This document shows, in pieces, positions 47,286 to 57,560 of a stretch of 64,000 nt of DNA. The position numbers were made by a program, and so were the translations under genes. The notes beneath the pieces are model-generated. The model was not told the DNA's origin, made no database searches, and saw only the letters and a program-made list of their open reading frames with translations. The stretch spans positions 18,225,310 to 18,289,309 of the forward strand of contig JAJEKV010000004.1 in assembly GCA_021234155.1 (NCBI GenBank), written 5' to 3'. Within the stretch, counting starts at the first letter, position 1; every line of letters starts with the position of its first letter. The stretch is from Isoetes taiwanensis. Taxonomy: Eukaryota > Streptophyta > Lycopodiopsida > Isoetales > Isoetaceae.

Positions 47286-47664
47286 TGTATATGAGGATAC
47301 TAAAAAAAAATATGAATATATCATAACATCTACGTGATGTTGTGAATTTTGAATTCTTTGATGCTCTTTAGCCAGTCTTATCAACCCCATGAAACCACTC
47401 ATTAATTAAAATGTGTAGTTTCTTGGGGTTGGTCATACTGGCTGGAGGGCATCAAAGGATTTCAATGTTTTCGACATTGCGTATAAAAAAACATAAAAAA
47501 AACATTGCGTATAACAAAACTTTTTCGCAAAAATTGCGCCAGGCGCGAGTTTGTATTCATATTCAAAAAATAGATGTACATTTCTTCTTCTGTGAAAATG
47601 CGCCAGGCGCGAGTTCTTTCTAAACTAACATAGGAGGCTGTACAAATCTAACATAGGAGGCTCT

Positions 47665-48036
47665 CTACAAGATGTCACATAGGCCCACTTCGTCGGCTAC
47701 ATACCAAGTCCAGTCCCAACTGTACCACTCTCGTATGACATCATCATCCCATTCACATGGAATGTCGAGTCTCCAAATCAGAGTGTCCCGTCGATCTCGG
47801 GCCTTCCTAATCATATCCTCATATTTATTTGTTGGCATGAGGTTTACTAAGAGCATGAGAAGCCGTATGAACCCTGTAATGCGATGGTAGCATTCCCATG
47901 GACCCTGATACAGACTGTCGTATGGCTTGTCCAGCTCTCTTCGTAGGTTTTGAACATCACAATTTAGTAGTATCTTGTATAGGGTCCAGCGTTGATTGTC
48001 GTCCAAAGAAAGTATAGTTGAACGAGGATCAGCCAT
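47665..48036 (-). CDS. Unassigned small ORF, 123 codons
   Basis: The ATG is at 48036 and the stop at 47665. The protein is rich in Trp, Asp and Arg ('LDDNQRWTLYKIL', 'CEWDDDVIREWYSWDWTWYV'). The composition and unbroken frame look like real coding sequence, but I recognise no family. It lies among the GCGCCAGGCGCG palindromes and may belong to the same element as the Ptta fragment; that link is inferred. Confidence 0.4.
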   Translation of the reverse strand: MADPRSTILSLDDNQRWTLYKILLNCDVQNLRRELDKPYDSLYQGPWECYHRITGFIRLLMLLVNLMPTNKYEDMIRKARDRRDTLIWRLDIPCEWDDDVIREWYSWDWTWYVADEVGLCDIL

Positions 48037-48339
48037 GTGTAATGCACTTGAATGAGAGAAATTAACTAATTAGCAAATGATATTCCTCCCCCCAGAAAAT
48101 AATTCTAAAGATTCAAAATAGTTCAAAACGCGCCAGGCGCGTTTTCTATAGTGTGTTTTTTCAAAGATCTACTGCACACGCGCCTGGCGCGATTTGTATA
48201 AAGTAGTAGGAAATACAAAGGCCAAACTAGAAATGCACCTGGCGCGATTTGATTAAACTAGTAGGAAATAGAAAGCCAAACTGGAAATGCGCCAAGCGCG
48301 ATTTCGTCCAAGAGCAAAATGCAATAGAAATAGCAGATA

Positions 48340-48610
48340 CAAAATAGAATAAGAGCCAATGAAATAGAATATGAAGCCAGTGAAATAGAATAAGAGCCAG
48401 TGGAGTAGAATATGAAGCCAGTGAAGTAGAATAAGAGCCAGTGGAATAGAATATGAAGCCAGTGGAATAGAATAAGAGCCAGTAAAATAGAATATAAAAC
48501 CAGTGGAATAGAATATGTGAAGCCAGTGGAATAGAATAAGAACCAGTGAAATAGAATATGAAACCAGTAGAATAGAATATGAGCAGACAGAATAAGATCA
48601 TATAAGGAAT
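48340..48610. repeat. Minisatellite, about 20-bp unit
   Basis: More than ten tandem copies of 'agccagtggaatagaata' with variants (agtgaaatagaat, agtagaatagaat). The minus-strand ORFs here are a by-product of the repeat. Confidence 0.85.
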
Positions 48611-49319
48611 AGAATAAGAACAGAATAATATAGAACAGATAGAGCAGATAGAACAAGAATAAGAACAATAAGAACACATAGAAAGAAAAACAGATGGAAC
48701 AAGAGCATCAGCTACAACAGATATATAATACACAGTATTATTTAGTTCATTTTCTGAATGTATCTGTTCTCAACAAAAGAATACCTAGAACAGAAATAAG
48801 AATAAGAGATATGCATAGGAGAACTACAAGAATATATAAGAACTACAAGAAGATTAACAGACTTTAAGTAAAAGTTAGGAAATACCAACCTATTTGTATT
48901 CTGTACCCGAGATTTGAGCCGACACCTTTGATCTACAGCCAAAAGCCGAAAATAATAGCCGAGAAATTACAATAGAAGCCGAGAAATTGGAATAACCTGG
49001 TTGCAATATCAGAGAAGAAGCCGAAAAGCCGAAAAGTTTAGAAGCCGAAAGGCAGGTAGCAGAGAAACATAAAAGCAGATAGCGGATAAAGCAGATAGTA
49101 GAAAAGCAGATAGCAGAGAAGCCGAAAAGCAGATAGCCGAAGTCGAATGCAGAAGCCGAGTTCGGATTTAGAAGCCGAGTTCGAATGCAGAAGCGCAAGT
49201 TCGAAAGCAGAAAAGTTCGAAAGTGAGAGAGAAAAGTTCGAAAAGGAATGTTAACTGGAAATAATAACTGCTTTAAAAAATTCGTACCGCGCCATAATAA
49301 CTGCCGCAAAAATTTATTA
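48611..49319. other. Gene-free, short-repeat sequence
   Basis: Degenerate repeats 'gcagatagcagagaagccga' and 'gaagccgagttcg' lie at 49000-49210. No gene is recognised. Confidence 0.5.
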
Positions 49320-49800
49320 CAAAGGGTTAAGGTTATAAGTTAGAAGGGTTAATAGTTTTAAGGTTATAAGTTTAAAAGTTTATGAATTAGAATTTAGAAG
49401 TTAAGGTTATAAGTTAATAGTTAAGGTTATAAGTTTATGAATTAGAATTTAGAAGTTAAGGTTATACTTAGAATTAGAATTTAGAAGTTTATTATGAAAT
49501 AGAATTTAAAAGTTAAGGTTATAAGATAATAGTTAAGGTTATAAGTTAATAGTTAAGGTTATAAGTTTAAAAGTTTATGAATTAGAACTTATAACCTATA
49601 ATAACCTTCTAACCTTAAAACTTCTAACCTATAATAAACTTCTAACCTTAAAACTGCTAACCTATAATAACCTTAAAAGTTGTTTCTAAGATTACAACTT
49701 TTAAGGTTATTATAGGTCTATAACCTTAAAAGTTGTTTCTAAGGTAACAACATTTAAGGTTATTATAGGTAAAAAGTTAGAAGGTTAGAAGTTAGAGGGT
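49320..49800. repeat. TTAAGGTTATAAG repeats in both orientations
   Basis: From 49320 to 49590 the motif 'gttaaggttataagtt' repeats in one direction. From 49590 to 49700 the complementary 'cttataacctataataacct' form appears, then the first orientation returns. Together they can fold back on themselves over several hundred bases. Confidence 0.8.
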
Positions 49801-49967
49801 TTTATTTATATATAATGTTGAGGAAAATAACTTGGGCGATCCCATTATATAGATAGAATGATCAAATAGAATAAGACATATGAGGCTTTCATTTAAGAAC
49901 ATGTTAGGGAGATGTTATTTGGATATGCTAACTTACTTTATGTTTTTATGCATTTTAGGTCAATGGC

Positions 49968-51029
49968 ATGCAACATGCTAAAAAAAATGCCCCCAATGAT
50001 GCAGATCAAGGCAAGGAAAAATCCCCAAATAATGAAGATGATGCCCAAGGAAAGGAAAATACCTCAAATGATGTTGATGATGGCAAACAAAAGGAAAAGA
50101 CTCCAAATGATGTTGATGATGGCAAAGGAAAGGAAAAGACCACAAATGAAAAGGATGATGGTAAAGGAAAGGAAATTGTACTTTATGCTCGGGTCGATTG
50201 GAAAAACAAAAAGGTCAAGATCCTGCATGCATGCAACAGAGAGGCAGTAGGAGAAGAGATTATTGTTCTAGCAGATCCTATCAATGCAGTCGATGATGAA
50301 AGATTAGGGGAGGACAAGTTAGGTATGGCAATCTCAAAATTATATGACAATTGGAAGGAAAAGGGGTCAGGCAAACAAGAATGCCTTGCTTGTGTGAAGC
50401 AACTAGAGGTTCCAACTATTGTTGCATGGCCTAGGGACAATATTCAACTGGAGGGGAACTACATGTTTCCTATAGATGCAGAACCATTGTCAATAATGTT
50501 CACACAGTGTAGCAAGAGGCCACTTCCAACTTTCAAACATTATCCCACCAAAAGATGCAAGTCAGATTATGATTGTTCTCCTGAAAAGGTTAGAGGAAGT
50601 GAATGTTGTTAGGCCTCCTGTATTAGAATGTTCACAATAGACGAGATGTGGTAGCAAGAGCTACATATCAGGAACATAAGTGTGATAGCAAGAGGAATTT
50701 CATGTACACCATATTTGGCTATGCAATTCAGGATGGAAGATCAAAGAAGAAAAGATTCCCATTGAACGGAAAGTGGATATGTTCAAAAGCATGGATGGCT
50801 ATACATGGAATTCCAACCTCTTTTTGGCGCAACTGGCAAAAGAGACATGAAAATGGTAGTAAAATTGCATTGCATGGGAACACTGGCCTGGTAAGGCCTA
50901 CCTTAAGAACTATAGCTGCAAAGGAAATATTTGAAAGATATGTGGATTTCAATGCAGAAAACATGCCACATAAGAGTAAGAAGGATGAACAGGGTAGAGT
51001 TATTGTTGAAAAGAGATTGCCATCCCGTT
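49968..51029 (+). pseudogene. DUF7869-type transposase, copy 4, 5' part
   Basis: It starts near 49968 with a low-complexity run of about four units of 'NDVDDGKGKEKT'. The shared N-terminal domain follows: 'VDDERLGEDKLGMAISKLYD' at about 50290-50349. A stop TAG follows 'RGSECC' at 50610 and a frame change leads to 50648-51029. That segment has 'ICSKAWMAIHGIPTSFWRNW' and 'ENMPHKSKKDEQGRVIVEKR'. The LTR retrotransposon begins at 51030. The upstream 100 bp resembles that of copy 3 ('atatagatag', 'ctttcattta'), so both descend from one element. Confidence 0.75.
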
Positions 51030-51608
51030 TGTTAGTCCTGTGCCTCCTGGTACAGGACTATTCATGCATACGACAGACCAGGTCAAGCTCAAGGATCCTC
51101 AGTCAGCCACGGGTCAGCCATCCAAGGCTCCGCAGAAGACCAAGCAGCAGACCACGCAGTCAAAGCCTTTGGTCAACAACAAGCGCCCTTCCGGAACAAG
51201 TGACGGCCCGCCACCGCCCGCGTCGTCCAGCGTGATTCTAGGCACTTCAAGAGGCACCGCCAACATTCTCAGAATCAGGCCTCCTTCCGTGAGTCCGGCA
51301 CCGAAGATCAGTCGAGTGTCTATATTGGGCCCAAGGCCATTGTACTATATATATGAGTAGAGCTAGCACATGAGTTTTTAGATGAGTTTTGAGTCTTGTC
51401 TCCTTTCAGTTTTCTCTCTATTGCGAGAGCTCATGTATGTTCATCATTGATATCAAGGAAGCTTATCATCTTTCTCTCATTTGTTCTGTTTTTTTCTTCT
51501 TCTTCTCTTCTTGCAAATCCGCGTGACATAGTCCCCGGACTCTCTGTTAGATCCACGGGTCCTCCTGAGGGTCAGTCTTCCGGAGTTCCCGAACCCGGAC
51601 CCCAAACA
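51030..51608 (+). repeat. 5' LTR
   Basis: Begins TGTTAGTCCTG and ends CCCAAACA. A TATA-like 'tactatatatatgag' lies at 51342-51356. Small indels distinguish it from the 3' LTR. Confidence 0.92.
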
Positions 51609-51609
51609 C

Positions 51610-51628
51610 TTTATCGCCGCTGCGGTCG
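51610..51628 (+). promoter_or_regulatory. Possible primer binding site
   Basis: Just after the 5' LTR, 'tatcgccgctgcggtcga' matches the plant tRNA-Asp complement used by Athila/Tat elements at about 12 of 18 positions by eye. It is degraded, so this is tentative. Confidence 0.4.
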
Positions 51629-52319
51629 ATTCTATCCTACTTTCTTACTGTGCGCCATAATATTAGTAATTTCACGCCGGAAGAACTCGCTTTCCGGTGA
51701 CGGACCTCTCGCTTGGGCGCCATCGGCCGGAGAGTTGTTGGCGACATGTATGGGCTTTGCTTATGACATAGAGGGAGGCCATCTTAGGTCTAGGGCTCGG
51801 TCGGCGCCACCAACCCCTCGTGTCTGTCTGCGTCCAGTCCGTTCCCCAAGCGTGCAAACATTGCTCACAACCTCAGTCCCTCATCATCACTATCAGGGAG
51901 CCTTATCGGGCTCAACCTTCTCAACCGTACTTTCATACCCCCGAACATGCCTACATCCATCATTCTTCAGGCCATCGCCTCTTCCTTCACAACCATCATC
52001 TCCCGGGGGTGATTGGGTACGGCTTTATCCACATGTCTCCTTTGCGCCTACCGGGGACTATCCTTTCCTACATTTCCCCTTTGCCCTTCCTGTTTTACAA
52101 CCTTACCGATCTCAAAACCAATGCTCCGGCTAGCCGGTTTCTCAACTACGGTCACCCCTTCATCGAGGGTCGCCGGGCACCATGCCACATCCAACTCAAC
52201 CTCAATATCCTCACTATCTTTGTTTCTGTCCAGCACTTTCACATCTACCTTCGGACTGAACCCGACTTATCCCACCTTTGGCAACACGAAGGCAAACCGT
52301 TAGACCAAAGTGCTTTCGG

Positions 52320-53200
52320 GCCCACATGGAAGAATTTGAGGCTCTAGCTGTCCTAAATGGTCATGCGCAACCTCAACTGAAATTCCACATCTTTTCCACC
52401 ACCACTGGCTCTCCTCATCAATGGCTCATGTCCAACAAAAGCCATTGAAACAAACATCAACCGAAATGCGAAGCGCACTACGTCTCATTCTGGGACCACG
52501 GATGATGATCAACTTCATCTCAAGCAACTCAATGAACTTCAACAAGAGCCACGAGTGCAGGGATTTTTTTGGATCGACTTCACGATACGCTAAGTAGCTC
52601 AAGGAATACCCCACCATGAGCCAGATTTTTGGTGCGGTTTCTCCAAGGACTTCCTCGACTATTCGACTCATGGTGAATACACCGCCCCAAGACTTTGGAG
52701 CAGGCTATCGACCTTGTCAATCACTCAATCAATGTTTCCCCCGGGCGTGGCTCTTCAAGAGCTCCCTGTTCATTCCACTGTCATGGTTCCACAAACTACC
52801 GTTTCAGCCTCAACACGCTTAATCCACGGTAGCGATCTTCACCGTGCCATCTTTGCAAAATACCAAGGCCATTTGGCAAATGAGTGCAACTCCACCAATG
52901 GCCCGCCTCATTGCACAAGCGATGCAACATGTGCAATCATGCCACCGGAAGAGTGCACCGCACTCATCCCACACCGTTCCACAACAAAATGGTTTATCAA
53001 GTGCAAACCACACCAACAAATACCGCGATCGCACTATCGCCAGCCACCACTTCCAAAGAACCCACTCAACTCTATCTCGACTGGGAGCAACCACGGGGAT
53101 CAACCAACGCCCTCCTTTTGATCCTTCTAAAGCTCGGTGTTATCGCTGTCAAGAATGAAAGTCATACCACCACGGCGTGTCCTCAACTTCCACAAGTTCA
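52320..53200 (+). pseudogene. Retrotransposon gag remnant with CCHC knuckle
   Basis: Frame-shifted gag-like sequence ends in a zinc knuckle. 'ARCYRCQE' (about 53132-53155) and, one base out of frame, 'SHTTTACPQLP' (about 53161-53193) together form C-x2-C-x4-H-x4-C. Upstream stops are frequent. Confidence 0.65.
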
Positions 53201-53929
53201 GTACGGCTTCACGCACAAATCCGGACCACATCCGGTCCGCCTCACGGCCACCAACTCGATTGCTAATGGCAAGCAAGGCCCGAGACCAGTTCTTAAGAAG
53301 CCACCAAGAGCTACCAAAGAATCACGCTTATCAACCAGCTCCAGCAAATCAACCTCAGTTGGATCAACAAGCACAAGAGGAAATTTTTCGGGCACTTAAT
53401 CCTCCAGCCCAGCCGTCAAATTGGGTTGGTTTTAGTTTTCCACGCCGGACAAGGCATCACGTCCCTTGACCATTATTTCAATGGCACGCGAACCCCGCCT
53501 TTGCGGTTTGACACCATTCCTCATGAGGACGACAAAAGGTTCACTTTGCACGACTTGGAGAAGCTTATGCCACATGTCATGCCCAAAGTTCGACAAAGCA
53601 TTTTGAACCTCATGCAAAGTCGGCAAGGCCGCACCTTGGCAAATGTTCATGCCACCACTAGGGCTCAACAAAGACAAGATACCCTTCCACATCTCAACCT
53701 CCGGCTCGGGCGTATCCCAATATTGTCTGCGAGGTTGACTTACTCTAAAAAGTTGCCGCTTCCCCCGCCACGCACTCCCGCACCGGTGGAACCAGCCAGA
53801 TCCTTTTTCTCATGTGCCTCTAGAACTCCAAGAGGAGCTAGCCAAGATCAAAATTCCTTTAAGCTTGGCCACCATTTTGAAACTCCGTCTCCGCTCTCAA
53901 GGACCAGTTACCACTCCCAACTGTTTTAG

Positions 53930-54270
53930 TTGGGGCTGTATACCTCTACACCCACGGTCCATGCCACGGTGGGTAATCGACAAGTCAACCATGTTCAAAT
54001 AGATGGAGGTAGCCGGTCAATCTCATCATCGGATAAACTCCATAGAAACAAATGGGCATCACACAACTCTTTCGCGCCCCATATGACATCAAATTGGCTA
54101 ATGGCCATATCAGCGACTCAAGCGTCACACCTATTCTTCACATCAACATTGGTGATCTCCGCTTCCCCATGGAATTTGGAGTTTGGAAAGGCGAAGATCG
54201 GTGACTATGAAATGTTGGTGGAGACCTTTCTCCGCCAGCAAAGAGTATCCATTCATGGGCCACGGACCGG
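53930..54270 (+). pseudogene. Retroviral-type aspartic protease remnant
   Basis: 'VQIDGGSRS' near 53995-54020 fits the D-G/T-G-(S/A) active-site pattern of Ty3/gypsy proteases. The remainder is frame-shifted. Confidence 0.5.
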
Positions 54271-54979
54271 TTAGTCATCATTGATGGTCATCTCAATGCC
54301 ACCATGGACTTGCAAACAGGCGCGGATCATTTTGTTGACAATGCGGAACCCTCTCGCACCGGAACCGAAGAAGCTCGGAATATTTATCAAGTTCGGTGCT
54401 CCACCCGGAGTGCGCCTCGCTCATCCTACCGAATATCTGATCCTTGGGGAGAAATGACTCTTGATCAGGACCAGTCAGGTCGCTTTGTTTGACCCCCACC
54501 GCCCTCGCAATCGAATCAACGCGTTGATCACTTTTGAGATGCTGAACCTCCACGCAACTCCCCGCTGATGTACATCTTTGTCATGAAGCAACCTCTGGCT
54601 GCTGGATGAAACCGAGCAACCCCTCTTTTCACCACGCCAAAGTGCCACGATCCGGTTATGCTCCAACCTCCCGCACATTGTCGGATACCGAAGTAATACC
54701 CCATATTCAGACTCCGTAAGTCGAGATTGTGGACGTCGGCAACAATCAACCCGTCCGCATTGCTGCAAATCTTCCGGCCCTTATCGTAACAGGGCGTCAA
54801 GCATTCAAAAATTCAAACACATTTTTACTTTGGAGTTACAAAGACCTTCGGGAATCAACAAAAGCTTGGGGAACTCACCATTCCTACCAAATCGGGATGC
54901 ATGCGACCAAAGGTAGCAACGGCAAGGTGAGCTCAACCTAATTACCGCGGATCGTCAAGGCGGAAATTGACAAACTCCT

Positions 54980-55620
54980 TGCCAGGGTTTGATCTATGAG
55001 GTCAAACATTCTCGAATGGGTGAGCCCCATCGTCATTGCCCTTAAACACAATGGTAAGATCCGCGTCAGGTGGACTCATCGGAAACTCAATCAGGGCCAC
55101 GAAAGGCAGTGATCATTTTCCACTTCCTTCACGCACCAGGTCCCGGAAGAGGTGGTCGGACATGAGATGTACTCCTTCATGGATGGTTTTTGGCTACAAT
55201 CGAGATCTCAATCAAAAGAATCTGATCAACTCAAGACTACCTTCACCACCCCGTGGGGGCACTTTTGCCTACAAGGTGGTTCCTTTTGACTATCAAACTC
55301 TCCATCAACGTTTCAACGCATCATGCTCTCGGTTTTCATGATTTCATGAAGGAAAATCCTTCTTGCAAATTTTTCAAGATGACTTCTCTCCGCCTACGGT
55401 TCCATGGTGACCATTTGGATAAATTGGAACTTCGTCTTCCGTAAATGTGATGAGTCCGCATTAGTCTCAATCACGAGAAATGCACCTTTCGCGCCACCTC
55501 CGTGTTAGGGGCCATGTTGTCAAGAAAGGTATCACCTGAGATCCCTGCCAAAAATCGATTGTGTGCTCAAGGCTCAAGCACCAGCCAATATCAAGGAGAC
55601 ACGCAGCTCTTTCCGGGTAA
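54980..55620 (+). pseudogene. Reverse transcriptase remnant
   Basis: Readable blocks across frames: 'HNGKIRV' (about 55050), 'FPLP' then 'MYSFMDGF' (about 55166-55189), 'TTFTTPWG' (about 55233-55256), a 'DDFS' catalytic box (about 55380) and 'LNHEKCTF' (about 55470). The order and wording are those of Athila/Tat-type RT. Confidence 0.75.
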
Positions 55621-55869
55621 GGTCAATTATTACTCCACCTTCATACCGGACCGGCGGCCATTGCAGATCCCATTCATAAACTCACGGGTGATGAATCCAC
55701 CGGGCTTGGAATTCCCGGTGGAAGTCGCTTCCAACGGCTGAAGCTTTTTTGCTTACCTGGGCACCGGTTCTTGTTCCTCCTCAATGGGACAAGCCCTTTC
55801 ACGTTCATGTCGATGTCGGCGCGTTTGCTATTGGATTTCTTTCTCCAAGAATATGATGCGACATCGACA

Positions 55870-56150
55870 AACCAAATCGCTTCGCCACCGAAAACTCAAT
55901 TCTGGCGCGAAGAACTATTCCCGCCACCGGGCGTGAAGCTTTGGGCCTCATTTTCGCGTGTACAACGCTTCGTCATTACCTTTTGGGCAGTCAAATCAAG
56001 TTCTTTGTGGACCACCAAGCACTCCTCTATTTGATCAACAAGTCCCGCCCACGGGCCGCATTGCTCGTTGGTCCTTCTTCTCAAGAATTTGCTCCTTTTG
56101 AAATCGTTCATAAGGCGGGTAAATCTCATGTCGTTCGGATTATCTTTCAC
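55870..56150 (+). pseudogene. RNase H remnant
   Basis: 'HYLLGSQIKFFVDHQALLYL' followed by 'FEIVHKAGKSHVV' matches the end of Ty3/gypsy RNase H (DH.AL.YL motif). Confidence 0.85.
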
Positions 56151-56479
56151 GCATCCCACAGATGATCCCTCAACCGGAGTCTCGAGGCGCCTTTCCGATG
56201 ATCTCAAACTCTTTTTAGTCACGGCAACACCACATTGGTTCCATGATTTTCAGCAGTACCTCCTCACGTGTGCTCTTCCACCAAGACGCAGGCGCTCTCT
56301 CCCGCCAAGCGACAATCCCGTCGCCATCAATTTCTCCCGAGAGGTCCATGACTACACCATGGTTGCGGTGACATCTCTACAAAAGGGTAAGGACACCATC
56401 CTTCGTACTGTGTTCTACCTCATGAAGTTCCGGATATTGTCCGAGAAGCTCATCAAGGGCTGGTGGTGGTCATTTCATG

Positions 56480-57560
56480 GTGACACCACGCACCAAAATC
56501 CTTCTAGTGGGTATTATTGGCCCACGCGCTTCAAAGATGCTCACGCCACGCTCAAGACGCAGGACGCTTTGCCGGTAATGGGGACGCTTCCCCACGCCCG
56601 TGACGCTCTTCCTTGACGGTCGCCACGCCACTTCTCTTCAAAGAAATGGGGAATGGACTTTGTGGGACCTATAGATCTCTCCCTCATACGGCACACCCGC
56701 GTCTGCTACATTCCGGGGTTCTCACCGACCACGCTACCAAATGGGCGGAAGCTTGCACTTCCTGCATAACACCGCAGCAAGCACGCCTAGAGTCCCTATC
56801 AACAAATTATCACGCTGATTCGCTGCCCTGGAAATGGTGGCAAGGACCGTGGTGTTCATTTCATCAATCATACTATCAAGGAGTCAACGGATTATCTCCC
56901 CTCGATACATCATCACAAGAGCACACCTTACTATCCTCAAGGTAATGGTTTTGGCGAAAGCACCAACAAAACTCCGTCACCATTCTCAAGAAAATTTTTA
57001 GACGCTTCCCCGCATTGCATTGGCGGACAAAACTTCCTAATGTGTTCTTTGGGCCTACAATACTTGTTTCAAAATTGCTACCCCCACACTCCTTTTAAAT
57101 TGGTTTATGGTCGAAGCTCTCATGCCGTTTGAATACATCCTTCCAACTTTCTTTTCAACCGGCTACTGCTCATAATCCACCGCTGCACTCAAAGAAAGGG
57201 TCTATCAATTGAGAACAGGTTGGATGAACTTCGAGGGATGCTTATATTCGTGTTCTTCATGGACAACAGCTTTGCAAAATCTTTACATGACAAACGTCTC
57301 AAGACAAAACATTCAAAAAGGCGATTTGGTTCTTCTTTATGATTCCGTTTACAAAAATTTTCCAAGTAAACTCAAGTTTCGTTGGCTTGGCCCTTATCAA
57401 ATTGTTCAAGTGGTTAAACCAAGCGTTTTCCAACTGGCCGAAAGTTAGATGGCACTCCATTACCTACATTGGTTAATGGTTTTCGCCTCAAAGCATTTCA
57501 TCACACAGAAAGTGAACATCAACACACGAGAGCAGTTCAAGAAGCAAACACCACGTGTAA
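56480..57560 (+). pseudogene. Integrase remnant
   Basis: Blocks recovered in alternating frames: 'WGMDFVGPI' (about 56645), 'LTDHATKWAEA' (56721-56753), 'DRGVHF' (56845-56862) and 'PYYPQGNGFGEST' (about 56929-56967). The C-terminal 'GDLVLLYDSVYKNFPSKLKF' and 'RWLGPYQIVQ' follow (57320-57410). The D-D-E core order is preserved but broken by stops. Confidence 0.8.

Larger units (their letters stand above)
45855..48300. repeat. Dispersed GCGCCAGGCGCG palindromes
   Basis: About ten copies of a GC-rich palindrome sit in AT-rich DNA: 45855, 45905 (decayed), 45968, 46065, 47535, 47600, 48128, 48179, 48234 and 48288. Many are followed by 'attt' or 'tttt'. All fall outside the recognisable exons. Confidence 0.8.

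Noticed and set aside
48227-48733. Minus-strand ORFs of 139-168 codons rich in Phe, Tyr and Leu
   Set aside because: They are translations of the 20-bp minisatellite at 48340-48610.
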